From Allomeiothermus silvanus DSM 9946 (GTDB lineage Bacteria; Deinococcota; Deinococci; Deinococcales; Thermaceae): 64,000 nucleotides of DNA. Below, in pieces: positions 1 to 7,927 of this stretch (position 1 is the first letter of the stretch; every line of letters begins with the position of its first letter). The stretch is from contig NC_014212.1 of NCBI RefSeq assembly GCF_000092125.1, positions 1,508,001-1,572,000 of the forward strand, written 5' to 3'. Under the pieces are notes generated by a model, which was not told the DNA's origin, searched no databases, and saw nothing but the letters and a program-made list of their open reading frames with translations. The translations under genes and the position numbers were made by a program.

Positions 1-479
1 AAGTTCAAGCAGGGGTAGCGCCGCTTCTTGAGGGGAACCCCGGAGTTTTTGCGGATGGGGAAGATGCGGTCGATGAGGCGTTTGATCCGCCGCACCGCGC
101 CTCCGTCGGGAAAGGGCCCCCAGTAGCGGGCTCCGTCGTTATCCACCCGCCGCACGATGAGCAAAATCGGGTAGGGTTCGTTGGTCAGCTTGAGGAAGGG
201 GTAGTGCTTATCGTCCTTCATTAGGACGTTGTAGCGCGGGCGATGCAGCTTGATCAGGTTGGCCTCGAGTAAGAGGGCCTCTACTTCATCGCGGGTGACG
301 ATGAACTCGAGCCGGTCGGCCTCGCTCGCAATAGTAAGGGCCTTGCCCTCGCCGTGGAAGTAGCTGCTCACCCGGGCCTTGAGGCTTTTAGCCTTGCCTA
401 CATAGATGACGCTGCTTCCCTTCCACCACTGGTAAACCCCGGGGGCTTCAGGCAGAGGCGGCAAGTCCGCGAGGTGCAT
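1..479 (-). CDS. uvrC: UvrC, excinuclease ABC subunit C (N-terminal part)
   Basis: The reverse strand encodes the first ~159 residues of UvrC; the gene runs off the left edge. UvrC makes the dual incisions in nucleotide excision repair after UvrA/UvrB damage recognition. The GIY-YIG nuclease domain is visible: PGVYQWW (about residues 13-19), then [18 protein letters not shown], in which the tyrosine, glycine, lysine and arginine of the family are kept. [28 protein letters not shown] follows the usual UvrC pattern. The ATG at 479-477 gives [17 protein letters not shown], a normal UvrC N-terminus. The C-terminal RNase H-like nuclease and HhH domains lie outside the window. Confident by family motifs. 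Confidence 0.95.
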   Translation of the reverse strand, partial: MHLADLPPLPEAPGVYQWWKGSSVIYVGKAKSLKARVSSYFHGEGKALTIASEADRLEFIVTRDEVEALLLEANLIKLHRPRYNVLMKDDKHYPFLKLTNEPYPILLIVRRVDNDGARYWGPFPDGGAVRRIKRLIDRIFPIRKNSGVPLKKRRYPCLN

Positions 480-480
480 G

Positions 481-670
481 GCTATTTATCCTAGAGGAAG
501 GGCAGGATTCCGGCAACGACATAACGCCCAATCGGGGGAGAAAGCAGGTCGTACGTCCAACGCGGTACGTCTTCGGTGGCTGCGTATTACCTATTTGCGT
601 ATCGCTAAACATCTCTGGCGATGTGCGATAAGCAATCTTTTGCCGTACGACGTAAGACTCCCTTCCCTGT
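481..670. repeat. Intergenic element rich in TACGT-type words (copy A)
   Basis: The 200-bp gap between the divergent uvrC and the next gene holds repeated words of the type CGTACGTC, CCAACGCGGTACGTC and CCGTACGACGTAAG. Related words (ACGCTNTACGT, CGTACGAC) recur in the gaps at 26076-26165 and 38189-38230. This suggests a degenerate dispersed intergenic repeat. No coding function is seen; the resemblance was judged by eye. Confidence 0.35.
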
Positions 671-676
671 TAGACT
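671..676 (+). promoter_or_regulatory. Leaderless-type -10 box (TAGACT)
   Basis: TAGACT ends 6 nt before the ATG at 683, with no Shine-Dalgarno sequence between. Transcription would begin at or next to the start codon. This is the same geometry as many genes in the window. Confidence 0.5.
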
Positions 677-682
677 ATTCCC

Positions 683-1096
683 ATGAGTGTTGCTCACCTA
701 ATCAACCATCACCACGACGAGATGCTGTATGACGCTTGGGTCCAGGTGCTCGAGTGGATGCGCCAGTATGCGGCCGAAAAGGGGGTGCGCTTCGAGAAAG
801 AGTCCGACTTCCCCGATTTCATCTATCGTATGGAGCGCCCCTATGAGCTACCCACTACCATCATGGCGGCTTCCTTGTCGGATGAGGCAGGAGAACCTTT
901 TCTTATCGCTTCGGTCTCACCCCGCCACGCCGAGATGAAGCGCATTGAGCTGCGGGTACCGGGGGCTATGCTGCACTGGCACGCCCACTGGGAAGACGGG
1001 CGGGGTCTGGTAATAGGTGGGAAGCTTCCGCTCGATAAGGTCCGGTTATACCAATTAGCAGACCGTGCTCGAGAAGCCAAGGGCATCCGCTCTTAA
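683..1096 (+). CDS. Conserved hypothetical protein, 137 aa
   Basis: I do not recognise a family for this protein. It is soluble, with no signal peptide or membrane segment. It begins MSVAHLINHHHDEMLYDAWVQ and has an amphipathic N-terminal helix followed by a mixed alpha/beta region with several strand-like stretches (EPFLIASVSP, KRIELRVPG, GRGLVIGGKL). Codon use matches its neighbours, a -10 box sits 6 nt upstream of the ATG, and a strong terminator follows 20 nt after the stop, so it is probably a real single-gene transcript. The HHHDE cluster near the N-terminus could bind metal, but that is speculation. Confidence 0.75.
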   Translation: MSVAHLINHHHDEMLYDAWVQVLEWMRQYAAEKGVRFEKESDFPDFIYRMERPYELPTTIMAASLSDEAGEPFLIASVSPRHAEMKRIELRVPGAMLHWHAHWEDGRGLVIGGKLPLDKVRLYQLADRAREAKGIRS

Positions 1097-1115
1097 GTTT
1101 GCTCGATCTTTGGCG

Positions 1116-1146
1116 GGCGGCCATCGGGGCCGCCTTTCTTCTTTCT
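1116..1146 (+). terminator. Rho-independent terminator
   Basis: GGCGGCC and GGCCGCC form a 7-bp GC stem with a 5-nt loop, followed by the pyrimidine run TTTCTTCTTTCT. It lies just after the stop codon of the 137-aa protein gene. Confidence 0.85.
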
Positions 1147-1204
1147 GAGGGACGGATGGCCCGATCGCCTGGCCCCAAGATAAGAAGCGTATGGGAATGC
1201 TGCC

Positions 1205-2029
1205 ATGATCGAACTGCTAGAGGCCAATCCGATCCTGCTTTTGTTTCTGGTAGCCGCTGTCGGTTTTCTGGTGGGCCAGCTTCGGGTGGGCGGGTTCAGC
1301 CTGGGGGTGGCGGCGGTGTTATTTGTGGGGCTGGGCTTTGGAGCGGTCTCTCCCGAGCTACGCCTGCCCGAATTCGTTTACCAGTTCGGTCTGGTGCTAT
1401 TCGTCTACACCATCGCCCTGGCCAGCGGACCGGGCTTTTTCACCGCGCTGGGGCGGCGGGGTATCCGGGACAACCTGCTGGTGTTGGGGGTTCTGCTGAC
1501 CCTAGGCATCCTGACTGCCTGGCTGGCTTACCTGTTTAGGCTCGAGTCCCCCTTTGCCAGCGGCCTCTTTGCTGGGGCGCTCACCAATACACCTGCCTTA
1601 GCCGGGGTACTCGAGACCCTCAAGGCGCAGGGGGCCCGCGATGCCGTCTTGGGCCAGCCGGTAGCGGCCTACGCCCTGGCTTACCCGATCGGGGTGATCG
1701 GGATGCTGTTGGCGCTACACCTGGCTTGGCGGATGTGGGGCCAAACCCCGCACCCGGAAGAGTCCGAAACCGAGAAACTCGAGTCCCGCACGCTTGAGGT
1801 CACCCATCCCGAGCTCACCGGGCTGACCCTCGACGAGCTGGTGCGGGCCAAGCGCTGGTACGTGGTCTTCGGACGGCACAAAAGCGGTGGGGTTTTGCAG
1901 GTAGCCCGGGGGGATGTGCGGCTCCAAGTCGGTGATCGGATCTCAGTGATCGGTTCGCCTGCTGAACTCGACCGCGTTGGAGAAGCCCTGGGACGCTTCG
2001 TGCCGGAGGCGCTCGAGCAGAGCCGCTAG
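1205..2029 (+). CDS. AspT/YidE-type anion exchanger, N-terminal half of an interrupted gene
   Basis: This is the first half of an aspartate:alanine exchanger (AspT/YidE/YbjL) family membrane protein. Full-length members have about 500-560 residues: five or so TM segments, two central TrkA_C (RCK_C) domains, then five more TM segments. Here 274 aa cover the first TM block (LLLFLVAAVGFLVG, LVLFVYTIALASGPGFF, GLFAGALTNTPALAGVL with the family GALTNTPA motif) and the first TrkA_C domain (LTLDELVRAKRWYVVFGR to VGDRISVIGSP). A TAG at 2027-2029 stops translation. The frame continues open afterwards, straight into the second half. A single T-for-G change (GAG to TAG) would explain it. Pseudogene, sequencing error or two-piece protein are all possible. 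Confidence 0.7.
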   Translation: MIELLEANPILLLFLVAAVGFLVGQLRVGGFSLGVAAVLFVGLGFGAVSPELRLPEFVYQFGLVLFVYTIALASGPGFFTALGRRGIRDNLLVLGVLLTLGILTAWLAYLFRLESPFASGLFAGALTNTPALAGVLETLKAQGARDAVLGQPVAAYALAYPIGVIGMLLALHLAWRMWGQTPHPEESETEKLESRTLEVTHPELTGLTLDELVRAKRWYVVFGRHKSGGVLQVARGDVRLQVGDRISVIGSPAELDRVGEALGRFVPEALEQSR

Positions 2030-2068
2030 GCGCTAGACTTCCGCCGGGTTTTTGTCAGCAGCCGTGAG

Positions 2069-2806
2069 GTGGCCGGGCGAACCCTGGCCGACCTCAACCT
2101 CCCAGGGCGGTTCGGGGTGGTGGTGACCCGGGTCCGGCGCGGCGACGTGGAGTTTCTGCCTAGCGAAAGCACTGTGCTGGAGCTTGGGGATCGGGTACGG
2201 GTGGTGGGAACCCGCGAGCGCATTCGTGAAGTGAGCCGATTCTTGGGTGATTCCTACCGGGCGCTCTCCGAGGTAGACATGCTCAGCTTTGGTCTGGGGA
2301 TCGCCCTTGGACTATTGCTGGGCAACGTCACCTTCCACCTGCCGGGCGGGGTGGAGTTCAAGCTGGGGATTGCTGGAGGACCGCTGGTGATGGGGCTGGT
2401 GCTGGGAGCCTTGAACCGTACTGGGCCGATCCTCTGGCAGTTGCCCTATAGCGCTAATTTGACCGTGCGGCAACTGGGGGTGATTTTGTTTTTGGCCGGG
2501 ATCGGCACCCGCTCCGGCTGGACCTTCGCCGAGACCCTAGCGCACGGCGGAGTGCTTACGCTGATCTTGGTGGGGGCGATCCTCACCGCAGGGGCGGCTT
2601 TGCTGACCCTGTGGATCGGTCACCGGGTGCTCAAAATTTCCCTGGGAACCCTTGCTGGGATTCTGGCCGGACTTCAGACCCAACCGGCGGTACTGGCGTT
2701 TGCGCTCGAGAAAGCCGGGAACGAGCGCCCGAATTTGGGATACGCCACTGTGTATCCGTTGGCGATGCTGCTCAAGATTTTGATTGCGCAATTGTTGTTG
2801 CGCTGA
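2069..2806 (+). CDS. AspT/YidE-type anion exchanger, C-terminal half of the same interrupted gene
   Basis: The reading frame is the same as that of 1205-2029 and is open from 2030 on, beginning ALDFRRVFVSSREVAGRTLADL, which is how the second TrkA_C domain of this family usually begins. It includes VLELGDRVRVVGT and then the second membrane block (LSFGLGIALGLLLGNV, FKLGIAGGPLVMGLVLGAL, LGVILFLAGIGTRSGWTF, LAGILAGLQTQPAVLAFALEKA, PLAMLLKILIAQLLL). The GLQTQPAVLAFA segment mirrors GALTNTPALAGVL in the first half, the internal duplication typical of the family. The first usable start after the TAG is GTG at 2069, without a clear ribosome binding site, so independent translation is doubtful. The best reading is the 3' part of a nonsense-interrupted gene. 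Confidence 0.65.
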   Translation: MAGRTLADLNLPGRFGVVVTRVRRGDVEFLPSESTVLELGDRVRVVGTRERIREVSRFLGDSYRALSEVDMLSFGLGIALGLLLGNVTFHLPGGVEFKLGIAGGPLVMGLVLGALNRTGPILWQLPYSANLTVRQLGVILFLAGIGTRSGWTFAETLAHGGVLTLILVGAILTAGAALLTLWIGHRVLKISLGTLAGILAGLQTQPAVLAFALEKAGNERPNLGYATVYPLAMLLKILIAQLLLR

Positions 2807-2826
2807 GACCCTATACTCAAGAAGTC

Positions 2827-3381
2827 ATGCGCGGGAGATTAATGGGTTGGGCATTGTTGGCGGGGCTGTTGGTTCAGGCGGGGGCGCAAGGGGAGTTTAG
2901 GGTCTCGAGCCCGGCTTTTACCCCTGGCGGCACCCTCAAGGCTGAGCAGGTCTATAACGGGTTCGGCTGTACTGGGGGTAACATTTCTCCTGAGCTTAGC
3001 TGGACCGGCGCACCGGCGGGCACCAAGAGCTACGCGGTGACCCTGTATGATCCCGATGCCCCCACCGGCAGCGGCTGGTGGCACTGGGTCATCTACAACA
3101 TCCCCGCGAGCGTCACCAAGCTCGAGGCTGGAGCTGGGGACCCCAAAGCGAACAAGGCTCCCGCGGGGAGCGTGCAGGGTCGTACCGACTTCGGTACCCC
3201 CGGTTACGGTGGCCCCTGCCCACCCCAGGGCGATAAGCCCCACCGCTACGTCTTCACCGTATTTGCCCTCAAGGTGGAAAAGCTGGATCTTCCCGAGGGC
3301 GCTACCGCGGCGTTCATCGGTTTCAACCTGAACGCAAACGCGCTAGCCAAGGCTACGCTAACGGCGATGTATGGAAGATAA
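2827..3381 (+). CDS. Secreted YbhB/YbcL-type (PEBP-like) protein
   Basis: A 184-aa member of the phosphatidylethanolamine-binding protein / Raf-kinase-inhibitor-like family (bacterial YbhB/YbcL type). The biochemical role in bacteria is poorly defined. The N-terminus MRGRLMGWALLAGLLVQAGAQG is a signal peptide, with probable cleavage after AGA or AQG. Family motifs follow: GGNISPELSW, YAVTLYDPDAPTGSGWWHWVIYNIP (the DPDAP and HW core of the ligand pocket), GKTD-like GRTDFGTPGYGGPCPPQGDKPHRYVFTVFAL. Two cysteines (in GFGCTGG and GGPCPP) could form a disulfide, which fits the neighbouring dsbB. The ATG at 2827 was chosen because it gives an intact signal peptide; a TATACT box lies 9 nt upstream. 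Confidence 0.88.
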   Translation: MRGRLMGWALLAGLLVQAGAQGEFRVSSPAFTPGGTLKAEQVYNGFGCTGGNISPELSWTGAPAGTKSYAVTLYDPDAPTGSGWWHWVIYNIPASVTKLEAGAGDPKANKAPAGSVQGRTDFGTPGYGGPCPPQGDKPHRYVFTVFALKVEKLDLPEGATAAFIGFNLNANALAKATLTAMYGR

Positions 3382-3382
3382 G

Positions 3383-3425
3383 CCTGAGACAAGGGGAGAG
3401 GATCGCCCCCTTGCCTTCTCTCAGG
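3383..3425. terminator. Hairpin between convergent genes
   Basis: CCTGAGA/TCTCAGG and CAAGGGG/CCCCTTG make a two-part stem separated by a short asymmetric bulge. It sits between the convergent PEBP-like gene and dsbB. There is no long T run, so terminator function is likely but not certain. Confidence 0.45.
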
Positions 3426-3469
3426 TGTCTTCGCCAATGCGCTGTGTCTGGCGCAACTTGCCTGGGAGT

Positions 3470-3895
3470 TTATCGCTTTGGGCTGCGGATCAGCAATAGG
3501 GCCAAGATGATAAGGGTAAAGGCGATAAAGGCCTGCAAAGGGATGGGAAAGCTGGGGATATACTCGCTGGTACAGGAGATGGGGCCTTTACAGGCTGCGG
3601 GAAAATGGTCAGGGAAGCGTTGTTCGAGGTTGTGGCGCAGGCTCACCAGCCAGCCGATCGCCGCGATGGGCAAGGCGTACAGGCGCACGTTGTAGTCGCC
3701 CCGCCAGGCGGCGATGCCCAGGATCACCGCCAGCGGGTACATGAAGACGCGCTGATACCAACACAGTTCGCAGGGCAAGAAGAGGCGGATTTCCGAATAG
3801 TACAGGCTTCCCAAGGTAGCGACTAAAGCTACCAGCCAAGCGAAGGCCAGTAGCAGGTTATTGCGTGCCTGGGTGGAAGGATGCTCGGCGGTCAT
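3470..3895 (-). CDS. dsbB: DsbB/BdbC-type disulfide bond formation protein
   Basis: A 141-aa membrane oxidase that would pass electrons from a DsbA-like thiol oxidase to quinone. Four hydrophobic segments are visible ([68 protein letters not shown]). The redox CXXC is CELC (C42, C45), followed by WYQR, a hallmark of the family. The second pair, C102 and C108 in AACKGPISC, lies in the second outer loop. The size is that of the short BdbC-like type. A TAAAAT box lies 6 nt upstream of the ATG, so the transcript is probably leaderless. Confidence 0.95.
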   Translation of the reverse strand: MTAEHPSTQARNNLLLAFAWLVALVATLGSLYYSEIRLFLPCELCWYQRVFMYPLAVILGIAAWRGDYNVRLYALPIAAIGWLVSLRHNLEQRFPDHFPAACKGPISCTSEYIPSFPIPLQAFIAFTLIILALLLIRSPKR

Positions 3896-3901
3896 GCCGG
3901 T

Positions 3902-3907
3902 ATTTTA
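3902..3907 (-). promoter_or_regulatory. Leaderless-type -10 box (TAAAAT) for dsbB
   Basis: TAAAAT on the minus strand ends 6 nt before the dsbB ATG and overlaps the stop region of the upstream GNAT-like gene. Confidence 0.5.
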
Positions 3908-4573
3908 CGCACTGCGGGTGTAGCGGCGGTAAGTCGCGAGTACCTCGCCGGGGAACTCGGTGGCCGTGGTGCCTAAGCGCAAAAAGCGCGCGGGGTGAAT
4001 CCGTCCGATCAGGCTCTGCCCGACCCCCCGTTCCCGCCGCCCTGGCTCGACCCCCAGCAAAAGACCGGTTCCCTGGGAGACGATCACCGCCCCCACGGGT
4101 TCGTAATACAAGTAGGCGATGAAGCCTTGGCAGGCTCCTTGTCGGAGGGCTTTTCCCAGGGTTTGCGCAAACGGGTAGCGCCACTGGGGAGCGCCGTACG
4201 CTTCGGTGAGGATTTTACCCAGCGTCCAGGCTTCCGACCAGGGCACGTGCTCGGCCCAGGTGGCGCGGGCGCTCGGCTGGGTTGTGCACAGCTCGAGGGC
4301 TTCTTGGGCTCTAAACCCTGCACCACGCACCTCCTCGAGCCGGGGATGGTCGTCGGGGAGGATGAAGGCTAGGGGAGCCCCGATGGAGGAAAACCGCTGC
4401 TCCAATTCCTCCACGGCCGCAGGGTCGAAGTCAAAAGCGGCGTTTGCCAGTAGAAGGGGAAACTCCGGTTGGAGCAGGTAGCGCACACCCCTCACCGCCC
4501 CGGATTCGGCGGCTAAGGGCTGGTAGAGGGTCGGAAGGTCAATCATCGGCAGGTTTTGGCGCGCTTTGCCCAT
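3905..4573 (-). CDS. GNAT-like acetyltransferase-fold protein
   Basis: A 222-aa protein whose C-terminal part looks like the acetyl-CoA binding core of the GNAT fold: a strand GFIAYLYYEPVGAVIVSQG, then LLLGVEPGRRERGVGQSLIGRIH, which matches the GNAT motif A pattern (V-x-P-x-x-R-x-x-G-x-G/A-x-x-L). The N-terminal half (RYLLQPEFPLLLANAAFDF) is less conserved. The substrate cannot be predicted. An internal ATG (MIDLPTLYQPL, residue 10) is an alternative start, since neither has a strong ribosome binding site. It lies 9 nt upstream of dsbB and in the same direction. Confidence 0.7.
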   Translation of the reverse strand: MGKARQNLPMIDLPTLYQPLAAESGAVRGVRYLLQPEFPLLLANAAFDFDPAAVEELEQRFSSIGAPLAFILPDDHPRLEEVRGAGFRAQEALELCTTQPSARATWAEHVPWSEAWTLGKILTEAYGAPQWRYPFAQTLGKALRQGACQGFIAYLYYEPVGAVIVSQGTGLLLGVEPGRRERGVGQSLIGRIHPARFLRLGTTATEFPGEVLATYRRYTRSA

Positions 4574-4624
4574 CGAACGGTAGGGTTCGTAAACCCCTCC
4601 TTTGCCAGCTCACGTTAGGGTGGC

Positions 4625-5545
<921 letters not shown>

Positions 5546-5552
5546 AGCTCCA

Positions 5553-5558
5553 AGTCTA
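5553..5558 (-). promoter_or_regulatory. -10 box (TAGACT) for ftsY
   Basis: The minus-strand TAGACT ends 7 nt before the ftsY start. A GGAG also lies in the spacer, so the transcript may be leaderless or the gene may be translated from a longer gltX-ftsY transcript. Confidence 0.4.
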
Positions 5559-5572
5559 ACCGTATGGGCAAG

Positions 5573-7003
5573 CTAGGTATTCATGGCCCTGTCTAACCGG
5601 CTAAGCACCCGTTCCTTGCCTAAAAGGTGTAACACCTCAAACATCCCGGGGCTCTCGAGCATTCCGGTAAGAGCTGCGCGCAAGGGCTGCATCACCGCTC
5701 CCGCCTTGACCCCTTTTTCGGCGGCAAACTCCCGCAGCGCGCCCTCGGCGTATTCCTGGGTAACATCCGGGAGGGCGGCCAGGCGATGGCGCAGCTCAAG
5801 CAGGAGCGGGCGGGCTTCTTCCAGCGTGGCGCGGGCTTTTGCGTCAATGGGGTAGTCTTCGGTGAAGAAGTAGCGTGACCTCTCCACGAACTCCTGCAAG
5901 GTCTCGAAGCGTGGCCGCATGGCCTCGAGAACCTGTTTCAAATAGGTCTCGGAGGGCCAGCTAAGCCCGGCGCGCTCGAGGAAGGGCTGAACCCGAAGGG
6001 CCAGCTCGTCGAGCGTAAGCACCTCGCGGATGTACTTGCCGTTGAGCCACTTGAGCTTTTCGAGGTCGAATACCGGTGCCCCGAGCCGGATGTCTTCCAA
6101 GCGAAAGTGCTGGATCATGTCCTGCACGCTGAAGATTTCACGTCCATCGGGCATGCTCCAGGCCATCATGCCCAGGTAGTTGAGCAGCGCCTCGGGCAGG
6201 AAGCCTTGCGCTTTGTAGCTATCCACACTGGTGTCGGATTTGCGCTTGGAGAGCTTGGACTTGTCGGGGTTGCGCAGGAGGGGGGTGTGGCACCATACCG
6301 GCTCCTCCCAGCCGAAAGCCCGCAGGAGTAGCACGTGGAAAGGGGTGCTGGTAAGCCACTCCTCAGCGCGGATGACGTGGGTGACGCCCATCAGGTGGTC
6401 ATCCACCATAGCTGCGAGGTGGTAGGTGGGGTATCCGTCGGCCTTCAAGATCACCTTGTCATCGAGCTGGGCGTTATCGAACTCCACAGGACCGCGCAGA
6501 AGATCGTGGACGATGGTTTTCCCCTCGAGCGGCACCTTGAGCCGGATCACGAAAGGTTCTCCTGCTGCCGCGCGGCGGTCGGACTCCTCCTTGGGGTAGT
6601 CGCGGTAGCGGCGGTTGTACCCTTGTTCCTGCCTTCCTGCCTTGCGGGCTTCCTCACGCATGGCAGCCAGTTCCTCAGGGGTGTCGAAGGCTCGATAAGC
6701 GGCCCCTGAGTCCAGGAGCATCTGAGCGTGCCGCTGGTAGATGGGCAGGCGCTCAGACTGGATGTAAGGGCCGTTGGGGCCGCCTTTGGTGGGAGATTCG
6801 TCGGGGGGGAGTCCGATCCACTCGAGCATCTCTAAGATGCGCTGTTGTGAGGTGGGGTTATAGCGGGTGCGGTCGGTGTCCTCAATCCGCACGATAAACT
6901 TCCCCCCGTTCTGCTTGGCGAAGACGTAGTTGAACAGCGCCTGATAAGCCGTGCCCACGTGGGGGTCTCCGGTTGGAGAGGGGGCGATGCGGGTAACCAC
7001 CAT
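5573..7003 (-). CDS. gltX: Glutamyl-tRNA synthetase
   Basis: A 476-aa class I aminoacyl-tRNA synthetase that charges tRNA-Glu. The N-terminal Rossmann domain starts at MVVTRIAPSPTGDPHVGTAYQALFNY; HVG at 15-17 is the HIGH-type signature. Next come FIVRIEDTDRTR, the glutamate pocket region YPTYHLAAMVDDHLMGVTHVIRAEEWL, and the KMSKS-type loop KLSKRKS near residue 245. The C-terminal anticodon-binding helical domains follow. Length and motif order match bacterial GluRS closely. It is 28 nt upstream of ftsY on the same strand. Confidence 0.97.
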   Translation of the reverse strand: MVVTRIAPSPTGDPHVGTAYQALFNYVFAKQNGGKFIVRIEDTDRTRYNPTSQQRILEMLEWIGLPPDESPTKGGPNGPYIQSERLPIYQRHAQMLLDSGAAYRAFDTPEELAAMREEARKAGRQEQGYNRRYRDYPKEESDRRAAAGEPFVIRLKVPLEGKTIVHDLLRGPVEFDNAQLDDKVILKADGYPTYHLAAMVDDHLMGVTHVIRAEEWLTSTPFHVLLLRAFGWEEPVWCHTPLLRNPDKSKLSKRKSDTSVDSYKAQGFLPEALLNYLGMMAWSMPDGREIFSVQDMIQHFRLEDIRLGAPVFDLEKLKWLNGKYIREVLTLDELALRVQPFLERAGLSWPSETYLKQVLEAMRPRFETLQEFVERSRYFFTEDYPIDAKARATLEEARPLLLELRHRLAALPDVTQEYAEGALREFAAEKGVKAGAVMQPLRAALTGMLESPGMFEVLHLLGKERVLSRLDRAMNT

Positions 7004-7110
7004 AGCCTTACTAGATTATCAGAGCGTTAGACGCAGGTTTGACCTATGACGACCCCTCTTCCGGTTCCCATTCTCACTCCGGTCTAAGTGCTGGTGGTAC
7101 GCTGGAAGCA

Positions 7111-7893
7111 ATGGACACTGTACCCGAAGGCGTTTCCCGACACCCTACACCCCCTCTCATCTCTGCCCAGACCCGTTTGCAGACGCAAAACCTGGTCAAA
7201 CGCTACGGGCGGCGCGAGGTGGTGCGGGGGGTCAGCCTCGAGCTTTCCCGTGGGGGGATAGTGGCGCTTTTTGGCCCTAACGGGGCCGGGAAGACCACTA
7301 CCTTCTACATGGTCGTGGGGTTTATCCGACCCAATGCAGGGAGGATCTTTCTCAAAGGCCAGGACGTGACCCACCTGCCCATGTACAAGCGGGCTCGGCT
7401 AGGGCTAGGCTATTTACCCCAAGAGCCCTCGGCATTCCGGCGCATGACCGCTCTAGAAAACCTGCTAGCGGTGTTGGAGTTCCAACCTATCCCTAAATCT
7501 GAGCGCCAAGAGCGGGCCAGAGAGCTTTTGGACGAGCTAGGTATTTTGCATCTCAAAGACAAATACGCCTATACCCTCTCCGGGGGGGAGCGCCGCCGCT
7601 TGGAGATCGCCCGGGCGCTGTGCACCAACCCCGACTTTATTCTGCTGGACGAACCGTTTACCGGGGTGGATCCGAAAAACGTTCACGATATTCAGCGGCT
7701 GATCGAAGAGCTGCGCTCGAGGCGGGGGGTGGGTATCTTCATTACCGATCACTCGGTGCGCGAAACCCTGGCTATTGCTGATCGGGTATACCTGATGTAC
7801 GACGGCCAGGTGCAGTTTGAGGGTAGCGCCGAGGAGTTCGCCCGCGATGCTGGGGTGCGCACCCACTACTTGGGTGATGAGTACGAGCTTTGA
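7111..7893 (+). CDS. lptB: LptB-like ABC transporter ATPase
   Basis: A 260-aa ATP-binding subunit of the LptB type (lipopolysaccharide/outer-membrane glycolipid export; named YhbG in older work). Walker A is GPNGAGKTT (55-63), the Q-loop lies in [13 protein letters not shown], the signature is [15 protein letters not shown], Walker B is [13 protein letters not shown], and the H-switch is ITDHSV. The sequence [15 protein letters not shown] is typical of LptB. An extra ~20 residues precede the ABC domain. The ATG at 7111 was chosen because GGAAG lies just upstream; an earlier in-frame start at 7039 has no such signal. The DUF3084 gene follows 34 nt later. Partner permeases LptF/G are not in the window. 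Confidence 0.88.
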   Translation: MDTVPEGVSRHPTPPLISAQTRLQTQNLVKRYGRREVVRGVSLELSRGGIVALFGPNGAGKTTTFYMVVGFIRPNAGRIFLKGQDVTHLPMYKRARLGLGYLPQEPSAFRRMTALENLLAVLEFQPIPKSERQERARELLDELGILHLKDKYAYTLSGGERRRLEIARALCTNPDFILLDEPFTGVDPKNVHDIQRLIEELRSRRGVGIFITDHSVRETLAIADRVYLMYDGQVQFEGSAEEFARDAGVRTHYLGDEYEL

Positions 7894-7927
7894 AAGACCC
7901 ATGGGTCTGTAGCTTAGAGTCTCGCTT

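Noticed and set aside
1099-1539. A 146-codon plus-strand frame across the terminator
   Set aside because: It overlaps the clear exchanger gene in another frame and its translation is low-complexity Gly/Arg/Pro.
2027-2029. TAG as pyrrolysine or other recoding
   Set aside because: No pyl genes or recoding hairpin are visible and the family has no known recoded position; a nonsense change is simpler.
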